Positions 16,622 to 26,223 of a DNA stretch of 64,000 nucleotides are shown piece after piece (positions within the stretch are counted from its first letter, which is position 1; the number at the start of each line of letters is the position of its first letter). Both the position numbers and the translations under genes were made by a program. The stretch is from JABDIY01 sp963803845 (GTDB lineage Bacteria; Actinomycetota; Acidimicrobiia; Acidimicrobiales; SZUA-35), in contig CAWDNZ010000004.1 in NCBI GenBank assembly GCA_963803845.1, positions 248,001-312,000 on the forward strand. Direction: 5' to 3'. The notes under the pieces were generated by a model. The model saw nothing but the letters and a program-made list of their open reading frames with translations, searched no databases and was not told the origin of the DNA.

Positions 16622-18977
16622 TTACGAGTCACCGTCGGATCCCCGCTCAACGCCGAGGTCGAACGATGCGTTGAGGGCCGAGTCGACCAGACGGTTCAAT
16701 CGGTTGGTGCGAACGTCTCGGTAATGGCTGCGGATGGTTTCGAGCGAGCGATCCTCACCACCGTCGGAACTGACCGCAGCATCCACCGACGCACGAACGT
16801 CGGCGACCAACTTGGTGGCGGTGTCGGCCACAAGGCCATCCACCATCCCCGGCCAGATCTTGCCGCCCACAGCGTTGGCCCCATTGTTGGCACTGGAACG
16901 AAGCGACGATTCCAGAGCGTCAGCAAACCGCGCCACCTGCCGGTCACGAGGCGGAAGATCCTCGAGTGAAGCGTCCTTCCCGCCGCGACGTACCGCATCG
17001 AGCAGGTCACTCTGGTCATCGGCCAGCGCTCGTTTGAGTTGCCTTTTGAGGCCAGGCGCAAGCTCGGTGATGTTTTGTGCCCGCTCCTCCTCTACCGCAA
17101 CGGGTACGGAGTCAGCGGGCTTCTTGTGGTCAGCCGGGCTGGGCGAGAACAATCCGCGGGACGCCGCTACCGGGGCGGTGGCCGTAGCGGATTTGGCTCC
17201 GAGACCGAACAGACCCGCCGAACGTCCGGTGGACTGCTCGTCGGCACCGATCGCAGTGTCGAACAGCTGAGCACGGCTGTCCTCTGTGTCATGGGCTTCG
17301 CTGGTCTCGTGGACTTCGCCTCTTGTTTCGTGCCGAGAGTCGGCGCTCCCATTTGACGCTTCTTCCCGCTCTGGTTCAACGACCTCGTCTTCGGGCGGCG
17401 AATCCGCTGGGAACAACGGCGGAGGCGGCATGTCATCGACATCATGGTCGTCCACGCCGTCGTCGTCGGGTCGCTGATCAGTGACGACGTCCGCTTCGTC
17501 GGACGATTCCTCATACCCGCTGGTTTCGGAGGTGGTCTCCACCCCCGCCGTTGTGAGCGCCTCTTCGGTCTCGACCTCGGGACGGCTGGAAGCCTCCTCT
17601 TGGGCCGGTGACTCAACCGGGGAGAGCCGGACAACATCGGAATCCGGTGCAGGGTGAGCAACCTCCTCGCCGGCAAGGCGACGAGCGTAGTCTGCGGTCT
17701 CGGGTTCCTCGCCCAGCTCGGCAAAGCTCCTCTTACGTTCGGGTCGACTGCGGTCAAGCGAGGCGATCGCCGCCGTCACTTCGGCATCGTCATCGGCGAT
17801 CGGCGTTGGTACTCGGTCCATGGCGGCCCGAGCGTCCGGCACCGCTCGTTGAAGCTCGTCGGTTGCTTCGTCGAGCTCGCGTTTCACTTCGCCAAGGCTT
17901 CGCATCAGCCGATCTCGGGCGGCGCGCGCTTGGTCGATCTGTTGACGGGCGGCCCGTCGGCGACGCACAAGGTCGGTCAAGATTTTCTCTCGGACCGCTC
18001 GGCCCTCGGCAACCATCATCCGAGCCTCGTCGCGCACTTCACGGGTTGCGAGGTCGGCAGCGGCCGATGCTTCAGCGCGGGCAATGTTGGCGGCATTCTC
18101 CGATTCGGCCCGAACCTTGTCGGCCTCGACGTTCAGCTCATCCACCCGGGCCTGGGCAGCCGTGCGCAGATCTTCGGCTTCGGCTTCGGCGTTGGCCCGG
18201 AGATTCTTGACTTCCTCGTCTGTCCGACGGCGGAGTGCGAGCGTTTCTTCCTCGGCCTCACGACGCATCTTGGCTGACGCATCTTCGGCGTTGCGACGCA
18301 TCGTGGTGGTTTCTTCTTCGGCCTCGGCCCGCATCGCGGCGGTGGTTTCCTCGGTCTTGCGGGTGCGAGTTTCGTAGAACGACTCGGCCTCGGCCGTTCG
18401 GGAGCGGAGTATCTCCTGCGCCTGAGCGCGGGTGGTTGCGGCATACTCGTCGGCCTTGGCCCGAAGAGCCTTGGTTTCTTCATCGGCCTCGTTGCGTTGT
18501 TTGGTGACCTCGGCCTGGGTCTCCCGGCGAACCCGGGCGGTGTCCTCGGCCACCGCACTGCGTTTGTGCTGGATCTCCGCATCGATCCGTTGTTCTAATT
18601 CCTTGACCTCTTTGCGCCGACGGCTGGCCTCGGACTCCGCCTTGCGAATGATCTCGGAGGCCGCCGCCCGTGCACTCTCGATGACCTGGGTGGTTTCGGA
18701 GGTGATCAGGCTGGTGACATGGATGGCATCGTCGTTTTCGGTGGATGCAGCAGCGCGTTCCAACTGGGTGACTCGACGTCGCAGCTCGTCGCGTTCGGCG
18801 GCCAGCGCCTGCAGCGCCGCCTGGGAATCGCCGTCCCCCGGAATCGGCCCGAGCGGCTTCGGCGAGCTGCTGCAAAAAGCGGCGAACGTCGTTTTGGTCA
18901 TAGCCCCTTCGAGCGTGCCGAAAATCGCGATTGGCGATGACATCGGGATCAAGCAGGGGGTCACGGTTCGTGGCCAT
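16622..18977 (-). CDS. DivIVA-domain giant coiled-coil protein (frameshifted)
   Basis: Starting at ATG 18977 the first 45 residues (DFRHARRGYDQNDVRRFLQQL) form a DivIVA N-terminal, membrane-curvature-sensing motif. The frame breaks in the CCCCC run 18835-18839; removing one base joins RADSG to DGDSQAALQAL and yields 784 residues. Residues about 50-380 are an almost pure Ala/Glu/Arg coiled coil, then an acidic Pro/Ser/Glu-rich linker (about 400-600), then a C-terminal helical domain (LKRQLKRALADDQSDLLDAVR onward). This layout resembles polar-growth scaffolds such as Streptomyces Scy/DivIVA. A role in polar growth or division is inferred from this layout. Confidence 0.82.
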
Positions 18978-19059
18978 GTGCTGATGGTAGTCGCCGAAGT
19001 CAGCTCTGAACCGGCCAGACCAGCATTGCCGGCCAGGAAATTGCCGCTTGCCGTGATCG

Positions 19060-20289
19060 TCAGGAGGCGGGGCCGGCGGCGGCGGCATATTCGGCCAACG
19101 CGTTTACGTCGCCGCCCAGTCCCTGAAGGACTTCGAGAGCACCATCCAGGTCGTCTACCGGCACAACATCCACGGTGGAACCAGCCCGAGCCCGCACACG
19201 AGCGATCGTGTCTTCACCGAGCGCCGACGGGACGATGAAGGTGGGGATGCCCGCTTTGCGGACCGCAGCAGCTTTCTGCTCGACGCCACCAACCGAGCCG
19301 ACGGAACTGTCCACCTGGATAGTGCCGGTGACGGCCACCCGTTCGCCGCCGGTCAGTTCTCCCGGGGTCAGTTGGTCCAACACCGCAAGCGTGAACGCCA
19401 GACCCGCCGAGGGACCACCGATGTTGTCCGAGCCCAGGTTGACCTCGAAACCAACGTCGAGATTGAGATCCACCCGTTCGGTCATGCTCACGCCCAGAAA
19501 TGCCTTCGTAGCGTCCTCTTCGCGGCTCGTCAGAATCACCGCCACGGTTTCCACAATTCCTGTGGAATGACGCTCAACATCGAAGGTGATCGAATCGCCC
19601 GGTGAGAGCGCTGCAATCGCATCGGCGAGCTGGGTGGGTGCCAGCACCGGTTCGTCTCCGACCGCCAGGATCACATCACCCCGTTCCAGAACGTCCCGGG
19701 CCGGAGTTCCCTCCACGGTTTCCAACACGAACACTCCGTCGGAGACGACGGTGTCATACCCCAACTCCTCCAGGGCTACAGCGACGGCCAAGTCTTTCGA
19801 CGAGGCCATCCGTTCAAGGTTGACCTCGCGATTCTCTTCCGGGCTCAGATCACCAAACACCGCCGACCGAGACACGAGTTGGGCGTCGTCGTCCAGCTGA
19901 TACCAGAAATATCCCCACAACGACACGTGATCCCGCACGCGAACGGTGGTGAGATGTAATTCGCCAAGGCTGGGATACTCCTCAGTACCAACGACTGCGA
20001 GGAACGGCTCGGTGTCTCTGCTGTTGCCGGGCACGAAAGCCACATAGTCCACTCGGAAGAGGAATCCGGCGGCGATGCCGGCCGCCATCAACACCAAGAT
20101 CACCCCAACGGTGATCTTCATCAACCGTTTCTGCACGCGGGCGGGATTGGGGGGCGGGGCTACCAACTCATCGGCAGGGAGAGCGGTGGAAACCGCCTGA
20201 GCAGGCGACCCTGCCGAAGCAGTGGTCGGCGGAACCGAAGGTGGGCCATCGGGAATGTCGGACAGCGGGTTGTTCATCTCGCCACTCAT
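19060..20289 (-). CDS. YlbL-type membrane-anchored PDZ/Lon (S16) protease
   Basis: A 409-residue protein: Pro-rich cytosolic start, one membrane segment (about 58-78), a domain to about 190, a PDZ domain (LERGDVILAVGDEPV, about 201-260) and a Lon-like proteolytic domain with catalytic Ser294 in GGPSAGLAF and Lys339 in GGVEQKAAAV. The Ser-Lys dyad is intact, so it should be active. Bacillus YlbL degrades a cell-division inhibitor; actinobacterial homologues are conserved but little studied. It is divergent from a small membrane protein gene. The gap of 82 bases to the DivIVA gene could place them in one leftward unit. Confidence 0.92.
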   Translation of the reverse strand: MSGEMNNPLSDIPDGPPSVPPTTASAGSPAQAVSTALPADELVAPPPNPARVQKRLMKITVGVILVLMAAGIAAGFLFRVDYVAFVPGNSRDTEPFLAVVGTEEYPSLGELHLTTVRVRDHVSLWGYFWYQLDDDAQLVSRSAVFGDLSPEENREVNLERMASSKDLAVAVALEELGYDTVVSDGVFVLETVEGTPARDVLERGDVILAVGDEPVLAPTQLADAIAALSPGDSITFDVERHSTGIVETVAVILTSREEDATKAFLGVSMTERVDLNLDVGFEVNLGSDNIGGPSAGLAFTLAVLDQLTPGELTGGERVAVTGTIQVDSSVGSVGGVEQKAAAVRKAGIPTFIVPSALGEDTIARVRARAGSTVDVVPVDDLDGALEVLQGLGGDVNALAEYAAAAGPAS

Positions 20290-20346
20290 CCTGACAACTA
20301 TCGGCTAAAACTTGGCGAAACGAGAGAGCGGAGTACGCTTTCTTTC

Positions 20347-20586
20347 ATGGCAGGCACTGAAGCCAAAGTAATCGACAGCGCATTTGGGGTCCCCAGCCAC
20401 CTGACCGAGGCGGCCGAGGCGAAGCCGTTGGTCCCCGCCCGCAAGGTTCGAACACCGGTCTGGCAGCGCATTGTCTCGCTCTCGGTCTTGGGCGGGATCA
20501 CCGGTGTTATCGCGGTGGCGTTGGCCATTTCAGTGATCGGACTGGCCGTCCTCACCTTGATGTTGTTGGAACGGGCCATCGGGTAA
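20347..20586 (+). CDS. Small single-pass or hairpin membrane protein
   Basis: A 79-residue protein with a soluble first half (AGTEAKVIDSAFGVPSHLTEA) and a hydrophobic second half from about residue 44 (IVSLSVLGGITGVIAVALAI, then SVIGLAVLTLMLLE) that can span once or twice. The start ATG at 20347 follows a divergent promoter region shared with the YlbL-type gene. No family recognised. The size and place suggest an accessory of the membrane protease or an independent small membrane protein. Confidence 0.6.
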   Translation: MAGTEAKVIDSAFGVPSHLTEAAEAKPLVPARKVRTPVWQRIVSLSVLGGITGVIAVALAISVIGLAVLTLMLLERAIG

Positions 20587-20765
20587 GTCTCACACGCCCT
20601 CGGGTCTCGAGGGGCGCGCCAAGCCGAAGGTCACACCATCCACGCTCGGAACGGACCGCTCCGAGCTATCGGAAACCGCGCGTCTATCGCCCGAAGAGGC
20701 CTCGACGCACCCCGCTCGAGGGCACGGCATCTTCGTCGTGTCGTCGAAGTCGTGCGTCATCGGCT

Positions 20766-21155
20766 TCACCGCTGTCTGTCAGCATCGCTGACGTCTTCAG
20801 CATCGTAGTCGTCGCCGTCAGCGTCATCGTCGACAGAATCATCACCATCGTCTGCGCCTGACTCGGTGGTTTCCATCACATCGTCGTCATCGTCGGTCGC
20901 ATCGGCGGCCGTGAGGGTTTCGGTGCCGGAGGAACCGTTGCCGCCGGAGGTCACTGCTGCACCACCGACCGAGAGTTCCACGCGGTAGTAAGGCTTATAT
21001 TCGAACGTGACCTCTTCGAGCCGGAAGATGCGAGCGTGATCTACCTCTTTGTCATTTCGGAGGCCTTCCACGTACATAACAGCATCGTGGATGTCATCGG
21101 TCTGGTGGTAGCCGGGCTTACCGTCGGCTCCGCGGTAGATAACCATATGGGACAC
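20766..21155 (-). CDS. Acidic-tailed small protein, function unknown
   Basis: The start is taken as GTG at 21155 because AGGAG lies seven bases before it; this gives 129 residues. The N-terminal half is folded-looking (MVIYRGADGKPGYHQTDDI, HDAVMYVEGLRN, HARIFRLEEVTFEYKPYYRVEL). The C-terminal half is a run of Asp with Ser, Ala and Glu, more than 40% acidic. Such a tail suggests binding to basic partners or metal, but nothing more can be said. It is divergent from the HEAT-repeat gene. Confidence 0.62.
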   Translation of the reverse strand: MSHMVIYRGADGKPGYHQTDDIHDAVMYVEGLRNDKEVDHARIFRLEEVTFEYKPYYRVELSVGGAAVTSGGNGSSGTETLTAADATDDDDDVMETTESGADDGDDSVDDDADGDDYDAEDVSDADRQR

Positions 21156-21290
21156 GTTTTTGCTCCTTGCAGACACTGGCCCGGGTGGGTGTTGATGGAC
21201 CGCGTGTTCGGATAAAACTAGCGGGCGGGAAGGTCTTAGTCGACGTTACGGACTAGCCAATCGGACATTCGACCACGGAAATGAGCCCAA

Positions 21291-22022
21291 ATGGCGCAAA
21301 AAGACTTCGAAGCGTCGCCACCGGCCACCGGTGGTGCTCGGGACTTGGCAGCCGACCTCATCACCGACGCCGCTATTGCGACCCGGGTGCCCGATGGGGG
21401 GCTCGAATTCGCCAACGCCGAAGCTGCTGCCACTGCCGCACTGACCCACGCCCATCCCGACGTTCGATCGGCCGCTCTCTCCGCACTCGCCACGTTGGGG
21501 GCGCTCTCGTCCGATGTGCTGGATGCTGCGGTCGGCGATGACGCCCCAATGGTTCGCCGGCGAGCCGCCGAGGCAACAGCAGACCTCATCCAGCAGGGTT
21601 CCACCGGCACTATCCAGGCACAGCATTGGGCCCAACTCTTGATCGGGTGTGTGCGGGATGAGAGCGTGGTGGCCGAGGTTGCCGCCTTCGGACTGGGTGA
21701 ATTCGGGCCCGACCCCGAGCACCTGCCGCCTACGGTGCTCGCCGATGCCGTGGCGGCGTTGGAAACGATGGCCACTGGCCATGCGGACCCGCTGTGTCGA
21801 GAGTCTGCGGTGGCGGCACTTGGCGCCCTTCACTCCGGCCGAGCCACTGTGTTGGCGGCAATGGCTGACAAGGCCACGGTCCGCCGTCGTGCTGTACTGG
21901 CGCTGTCCCCCTTCGATGGCGAAGACGTGGATGCCGCGATCGAGGCGGCGCTGAGTGATCGGGACTGGCAGGTCCGCCAGGCCGCGGAGGATCAGGTGGC
22001 CGCCCGTAGCGGCGAGTCCTAG
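21291..22022 (+). CDS. HEAT-repeat protein
   Basis: A 243-residue all-helical protein with about five HEAT-like repeats, each with the pattern HPDVRSAALSALATLG, DAPMVRRRAAEATADLI, DESVVAEVAAFGLGEFG, DPLCRESAVAALGAL, KATVRRRAVLALSPF and DRDWQVRQAAEDQVA. Such solenoids are usually scaffolds or lyase-like subunits (as in phycobilin lyases); no catalytic site is visible. It precedes moaE by ten bases, so the two are probably cotranscribed. Its role is unknown. Confidence 0.82.
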   Translation: MAQKDFEASPPATGGARDLAADLITDAAIATRVPDGGLEFANAEAAATAALTHAHPDVRSAALSALATLGALSSDVLDAAVGDDAPMVRRRAAEATADLIQQGSTGTIQAQHWAQLLIGCVRDESVVAEVAAFGLGEFGPDPEHLPPTVLADAVAALETMATGHADPLCRESAVAALGALHSGRATVLAAMADKATVRRRAVLALSPFDGEDVDAAIEAALSDRDWQVRQAAEDQVAARSGES

Positions 22023-22031
22023 CCTGAGACC

Positions 22032-22516
22032 ATGAACGCCACGTCGCCCAAATCCCCCCGCCGATCCGTCGTTGAATAACTGGATCGCTCTCAGCGACAC
22101 CACCCTTCCCGTGGCCTCGGCGGGAGAGTGGATCGTGCAGCCGAACTGCGGCGCCACGGTGGTGTTCACCGGCACGGCCCGGGACCATGCGGGAGACCGC
22201 ACCGGTGTCTCGTTGCTGGAGTATGAGGCCTATGAGGAGCAGGTGATCCCCCGCCTGGATGCGCTGGCCGCTGCCATGAGGGAGAAGTGGCCGGACCTCG
22301 TGCGGATCGTCCTGATCCACCGGATCGGACCCGTGCCGATCACCCAAGCCGCGGTGGTAGTCGCCACCTCATCGCCGCATCGCGCCGCGGCGTTCGAGGC
22401 CGCCCGCTTCGGGATCGACACACTTGAAGTCCACCGTTCCCATCTGGAAGAAGGAGGAATGGGACGGCGGGTCAAGCTGGGGCCTGGAACCTCAGCACAT
22501 CACCGAGATCACCTGA
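22032..22516 (+). CDS. moaE: Molybdopterin synthase catalytic subunit MoaE (two frameshifts)
   Basis: Two single-base insertions break this gene. Removing one C from the six-C run at 22054-22059 connects an ATG at 22032 (MNATSPKSPADPSLNNW) to the MoaE body; removing one T at 22424-22425 restores IDTLKSTVPIWKKEEWDGG, including the catalytic Lys of the WKKE motif. Repaired length is 160 residues, stop 22514-22516. MoaE moves sulfur from MoaD thiocarboxylate to precursor Z to make molybdopterin. No moaD or other cofactor gene is next to it. Without repair the open frame starts at a TTG and lacks the WKKE motif. Confidence 0.88.
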
Positions 22517-22570
22517 CCGCACATTGGGAGATTCTCGCTGAAAGGCGGCGCCATCACCTATTCTGACCGC

Positions 22571-23368
22571 ATGAGCTCGTCCGGATACAAGAACATCATC
22601 CTCAGCCATAGCGAGAGCGATCGCGGCCAACAGTTCACCACGATCACGATGAACCGACCCGATCGTCGGAACGCCCTCAGCCTCGAGCACATGCTGGAAT
22701 TCATCGATGCGCTCCAGAGCACCGCCAAGTCCGACGCCGCCGGGGTGATCATCGCCGGGAACGGTCCCGTCTTCTCCGCCGGTCACGACTTTGCCGACAT
22801 GACCGGCGCCGATCTCAGCTTCATGCGCGAACTCCTCACCACCTGTGCCGAACTCATGCAGCTGATCCAAACCGTGCCCCAAGTAGTCATCGCCGAAGTG
22901 CATGGGCTCGCTACGGCCGCCGGTTGCCAACTGGTGGCGAGCGCCGATTTGGCCGTCGCCGCCGAATCCTCGGGTTTCGCCGCCCCCGGCGGGAAAGGCG
23001 GTTGGTTCTGCCACACCCCGATGGTGGCGATCGGCCGGGCCGTCGGCCGCAAGCAGGCACTGGAGATGTCGCTCACCGGCGACACGATCGATCCGGCCAC
23101 CGCTCTGCAGTGGGGATTGATCAACCACGTGGTTCCCGACGATTCGCTCCACGACGCCACTCAGGATCTCCTCAGCCGAGCCACCCGAGGTAGCCGCTTC
23201 TCCAAGGCGCTTGGCAAACAAACTTTCAATACCCAGATCCAACTCGAAGTTCCCGCCGCCTACCGATATGCCACCGAGGTGATGGCCGCGTCCAGCCAGA
23301 CCGCCGATGCGCAAGAGGGCATGGCATCGTTTTTGGAGAAGCGCCGACCGGAATGGCAGAACCGCTGA
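22571..23368 (+). CDS. Enoyl-CoA hydratase/isomerase family protein
   Basis: A 265-residue crotonase-fold protein: TITMNRPDRRNALSLEHM near the start, oxyanion-hole GNGPVFSAGHDFADM (about 63-77), then VHGLATAAGCQLVASADLAVAAE. The usual catalytic Glu pair is not evident: the position after GLATAAG is Cys-Gln rather than Ala-Gly-Glu, as in ECHDC3-like members, so it may act as an isomerase, a hydrolase or an accessory protein. It follows moaE by 54 bases and precedes the HtrA-like gene. Substrate unknown. Confidence 0.85.
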   Translation: MSSSGYKNIILSHSESDRGQQFTTITMNRPDRRNALSLEHMLEFIDALQSTAKSDAAGVIIAGNGPVFSAGHDFADMTGADLSFMRELLTTCAELMQLIQTVPQVVIAEVHGLATAAGCQLVASADLAVAAESSGFAAPGGKGGWFCHTPMVAIGRAVGRKQALEMSLTGDTIDPATALQWGLINHVVPDDSLHDATQDLLSRATRGSRFSKALGKQTFNTQIQLEVPAAYRYATEVMAASSQTADAQEGMASFLEKRRPEWQNR

Positions 23369-23406
23369 CATAAATTTGGGCCGTAAATGCAGTACCTTCG
23401 AGAGCC

Positions 23407-24858
23407 GTGGGAGCGCATGACACACCATCGGGAGGTGGCAGCCCAGACCCCCCCGACCACTGGGACGCCAGCGACATCGACTGGGAAACGCTCCCACTCG
23501 ATCACCCCGCATGGGACATTCTCGATGACGATCTCGACATCGACCTGGATGATGACACGCCCCCCGGTATCCCGCCGGATCCATCCCAACGCACCTGGCG
23601 GCATCCCAGCGAAATCGCAGCTGCCAATGCCCACATGGATCGGGCCAATCTCGACGACGCCAAGCGTATGCATCCCACGGCACGGGGAGCGGCGTTGCGT
23701 GACACCACGCTGGTGCAGCATCCCACCCGCAACAATCGCCTGCTGATCGGTGTTGCGGCTGGGGCATTGGTGGTGGCCGCATTCTCCATGCAGTCCTTTG
23801 GCGGCGCGGATTCCACGGTTACTCAAACGCTGCCGGAGATAGGCCTGCCCAATCCAACCGTGGAAGGCGACCCTGGTTCAATCCTGGGTTCTGCCGTCGC
23901 CAGCTCCACTCTCCCCTCAGACTCGACCGGTCCGGTAGCCGAGCAGGACTCCACCGCCGACGAAACGGACAACAGCCCCCGGCCCTATGAATCCGTGCTT
24001 TTGAATGCGGTGAAGCCACCCCCGGCCTACGCATTCGAGGTCCTCAGCGGAGCCGACCTCTCGCTGGCGTCCACGTTGGGAACCGCAATTCGACTCGATG
24101 GCATGGAAGCCGACCTCCTGGTCACCTCGGCAACCGCCGTAGCTGGATTGAAGGTGGTTACGTTGGCGTCCTACGAACCTGGTAACGCTCGACCAACTCT
24201 GCTGCGAGCCACTGTTCTCTCAGAGGATGCGGCAACCGACATCGCCGTACTTCGGCTTGAACAATCCGACGCTTCCGCCACATTTGCACCGCTGGGCTCC
24301 GAGGGTGCCGGGACCGTGGGCACCGCCGTTCAGATACGGGCGGGCCTCCCCCACGGACGGTATTCGGGCAAAGTCCTGTCGGTCGACGACAACGAGATCG
24401 CAACCTCGGTACCCGTTCCGGAGGGCCATATGGGGAGTGCACTGGTCAATGGAAGCGGTCGCGTGGTGGGCCTGGTGGTCTACGACGATTCCCGCCTGGC
24501 CCGGGCCGTCCCGTCGGAGACCTGCCTCACCGTGGCACGCAATCTGGCTGAATTCGGCTATCCCAGTCCCAACTGGCTGGGGATGACCGTGACCAGTGCC
24601 GACGGAATGGTCGAGGTGATCTCCACCGTGCCCGAAGGTCCCGCTCACCAGGCTGGCGTTCTCGTTGGCGACCGCCTGGTTGGTGCCGCCGGGATGATCA
24701 TGACCGAACCGCAACAACTGGGCGACGCAGTAGCCGCCGCCGAAATGGGCGAGCTGATCGATGTGATCATCCAGCGCAACGAGGACATCGTGTCGCTCGG
24801 CGTGACCGTCGGCCAACGGCCCGCCACCGAGGATTCAGCCGACCAGGTAGACACCTAG
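23407..24858 (+). CDS. Membrane-anchored HtrA-like protein lacking the catalytic triad
   Basis: A 483-residue protein starting with GTG: an acidic cytosolic region containing WRHPSE (residues 63-68), one membrane segment (about 110-130), a Ser/Thr-rich linker, a chymotrypsin-fold domain and a C-terminal PDZ domain (GPAHQAGVLVGDRLVGAAG). The protease landmarks are degenerate. Where HtrA has its His there is LVTSATAVAG, ATDIAVLRL keeps the Asp strand, and the Ser motif GNSGGP is replaced by GHMGSA. It is therefore probably a non-catalytic binding protein. The WRHPSE motif recurs in membrane proteins of this class (from memory). The next gene is convergent. Confidence 0.78.
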   Translation: MGAHDTPSGGGSPDPPDHWDASDIDWETLPLDHPAWDILDDDLDIDLDDDTPPGIPPDPSQRTWRHPSEIAAANAHMDRANLDDAKRMHPTARGAALRDTTLVQHPTRNNRLLIGVAAGALVVAAFSMQSFGGADSTVTQTLPEIGLPNPTVEGDPGSILGSAVASSTLPSDSTGPVAEQDSTADETDNSPRPYESVLLNAVKPPPAYAFEVLSGADLSLASTLGTAIRLDGMEADLLVTSATAVAGLKVVTLASYEPGNARPTLLRATVLSEDAATDIAVLRLEQSDASATFAPLGSEGAGTVGTAVQIRAGLPHGRYSGKVLSVDDNEIATSVPVPEGHMGSALVNGSGRVVGLVVYDDSRLARAVPSETCLTVARNLAEFGYPSPNWLGMTVTSADGMVEVISTVPEGPAHQAGVLVGDRLVGAAGMIMTEPQQLGDAVAAAEMGELIDVIIQRNEDIVSLGVTVGQRPATEDSADQVDT

Positions 24859-24931
24859 CGACCAAATCGGTTGCGCTAGATCAAGCGTGCCGGCAGTGTG
24901 AAGGCTCCGCGGCACGAACACTGACTGGCGA

Positions 24932-26206
24932 TTAGTCGTCGAGCCCGGAGAGGTCATCGGGAATCTCAAACGACGAACCGGTGGTGCCGTCCTCGCCAAG
25001 GCCGATGCGCGCCAACCAGAGACCGGGGGCATCCACTTCGGCCGGCGTCGGGAGGTCCAATTCGTCGGCCCAAAGGCGCTCCAGGCCGGCATCTCCCGCC
25101 CGCTCGATGATCCCGGCGATAAAGGACTCGCCCCGCTCGAGGGTGGCGTCGTCGATATTGAGCCCGAGCAGTTTCTCCATGAAATTCTCCGGGTCACTGG
25201 CGTCTACCCGACGCGCTCGCAACGCATCGCGGATCGCCGGATGACCGGTCATTAACTTCGCGCAAGCTGCCATTGTTGCGTTTTCGACGAATCCTAGAAC
25301 GGCAGCAACTAGTGCATCCAGTTGCGGAATCAGCAGGTCGTGGGCCCTGGTACGCATGGAGTTCAACATGGCGTTCCCGTCGCTCATCTTGGCACTGAGC
25401 TCGGCGATTTGAGCGAAGTCGGTGATGTTCCCGAGGTCTCCGATCAGGGCGTCGGGGTTTGGACGAAAGGCCGAGGCGAAGTCGAGGTAGAGCGATTCGA
25501 GACGGTCGGCAACGTGCGGCACGCTGAGAACAGCGTGGGCGATGAGTTCGTGGATGAGCACAAACATCTGAACTTCTCGGAGTGGTGCGCCCGTAGCCTC
25601 GGCCACTTCCTTCATTCCGGCCGGGACAACCTGGACCACTTTCCCCGGTCGGGGAATCGGGAGATCATAGGAGCCGATGACCCGCTGGCCGAGGTGGCCT
25701 AGCATGGCCCCCGCTGAGGTTATGACCATGGTGGGAGCGAGTTGGCTGAGCATTTGCCCGAACATCTGGCTCATCGGTCCCAGAATGGCGGCTTCCTCCG
25801 GGCTCAGATCGTCGCCCAGCACCACTTCGGTGGAGCCGCTCTCGCTTACCGCCTCGCTGAAGCGGTCGAAAAACGGCTTGTAGGCGGCAACAGCATCGGT
25901 TGTCCACATGCGGCGAGACACAGCCGCAATGGTCACGCCTTCGGCAAGCGAGACCCCGGGCCGCTGCCGGGCGTGCAGATCTGCCACGCGCGCCAGATCC
26001 TCGATCGCCATGCGGTCGGCCGGTTCAACATTGGGTTCGGTACCACTCTCTGATGCGATGGCGACAGCCACCTGAGTTGCTTGCTCCCAAGGGTCGCCCT
26101 GAGGTCCGAAGAGCCCGCCACCGCCAGCGCCAAACATCTGGCTGAGCTGAGCCAGCATCTTTTGGAGATCAAAGTTCTCGGGATTCAGTGGATCATTACC
26201 GCTCAC
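24932..26206 (-). CDS. DUF2342-type zinc metalloprotease-like protein
   Basis: A 424-residue protein of the actinobacterial DUF2342 family (annotated as zinc-dependent metalloprotease or F420-biosynthesis-associated protein). The zinc motif HELIAH lies at residues 219-224 with a downstream LYLDFASAF region. The N-terminus is Gly-rich and Phe-Gln-Met-rich. No signal peptide is present, so it is cytosolic. The family is often found near F420 or DNA repair genes; here it is divergent from an epimerase gene whose start overlaps its own promoter. Substrate unknown. Confidence 0.85.
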   Translation of the reverse strand: MSGNDPLNPENFDLQKMLAQLSQMFGAGGGGLFGPQGDPWEQATQVAVAIASESGTEPNVEPADRMAIEDLARVADLHARQRPGVSLAEGVTIAAVSRRMWTTDAVAAYKPFFDRFSEAVSESGSTEVVLGDDLSPEEAAILGPMSQMFGQMLSQLAPTMVITSAGAMLGHLGQRVIGSYDLPIPRPGKVVQVVPAGMKEVAEATGAPLREVQMFVLIHELIAHAVLSVPHVADRLESLYLDFASAFRPNPDALIGDLGNITDFAQIAELSAKMSDGNAMLNSMRTRAHDLLIPQLDALVAAVLGFVENATMAACAKLMTGHPAIRDALRARRVDASDPENFMEKLLGLNIDDATLERGESFIAGIIERAGDAGLERLWADELDLPTPAEVDAPGLWLARIGLGEDGTTGSSFEIPDDLSGLDD

Positions 26207-26223
26207 AACGGCATCGTAGAGCC

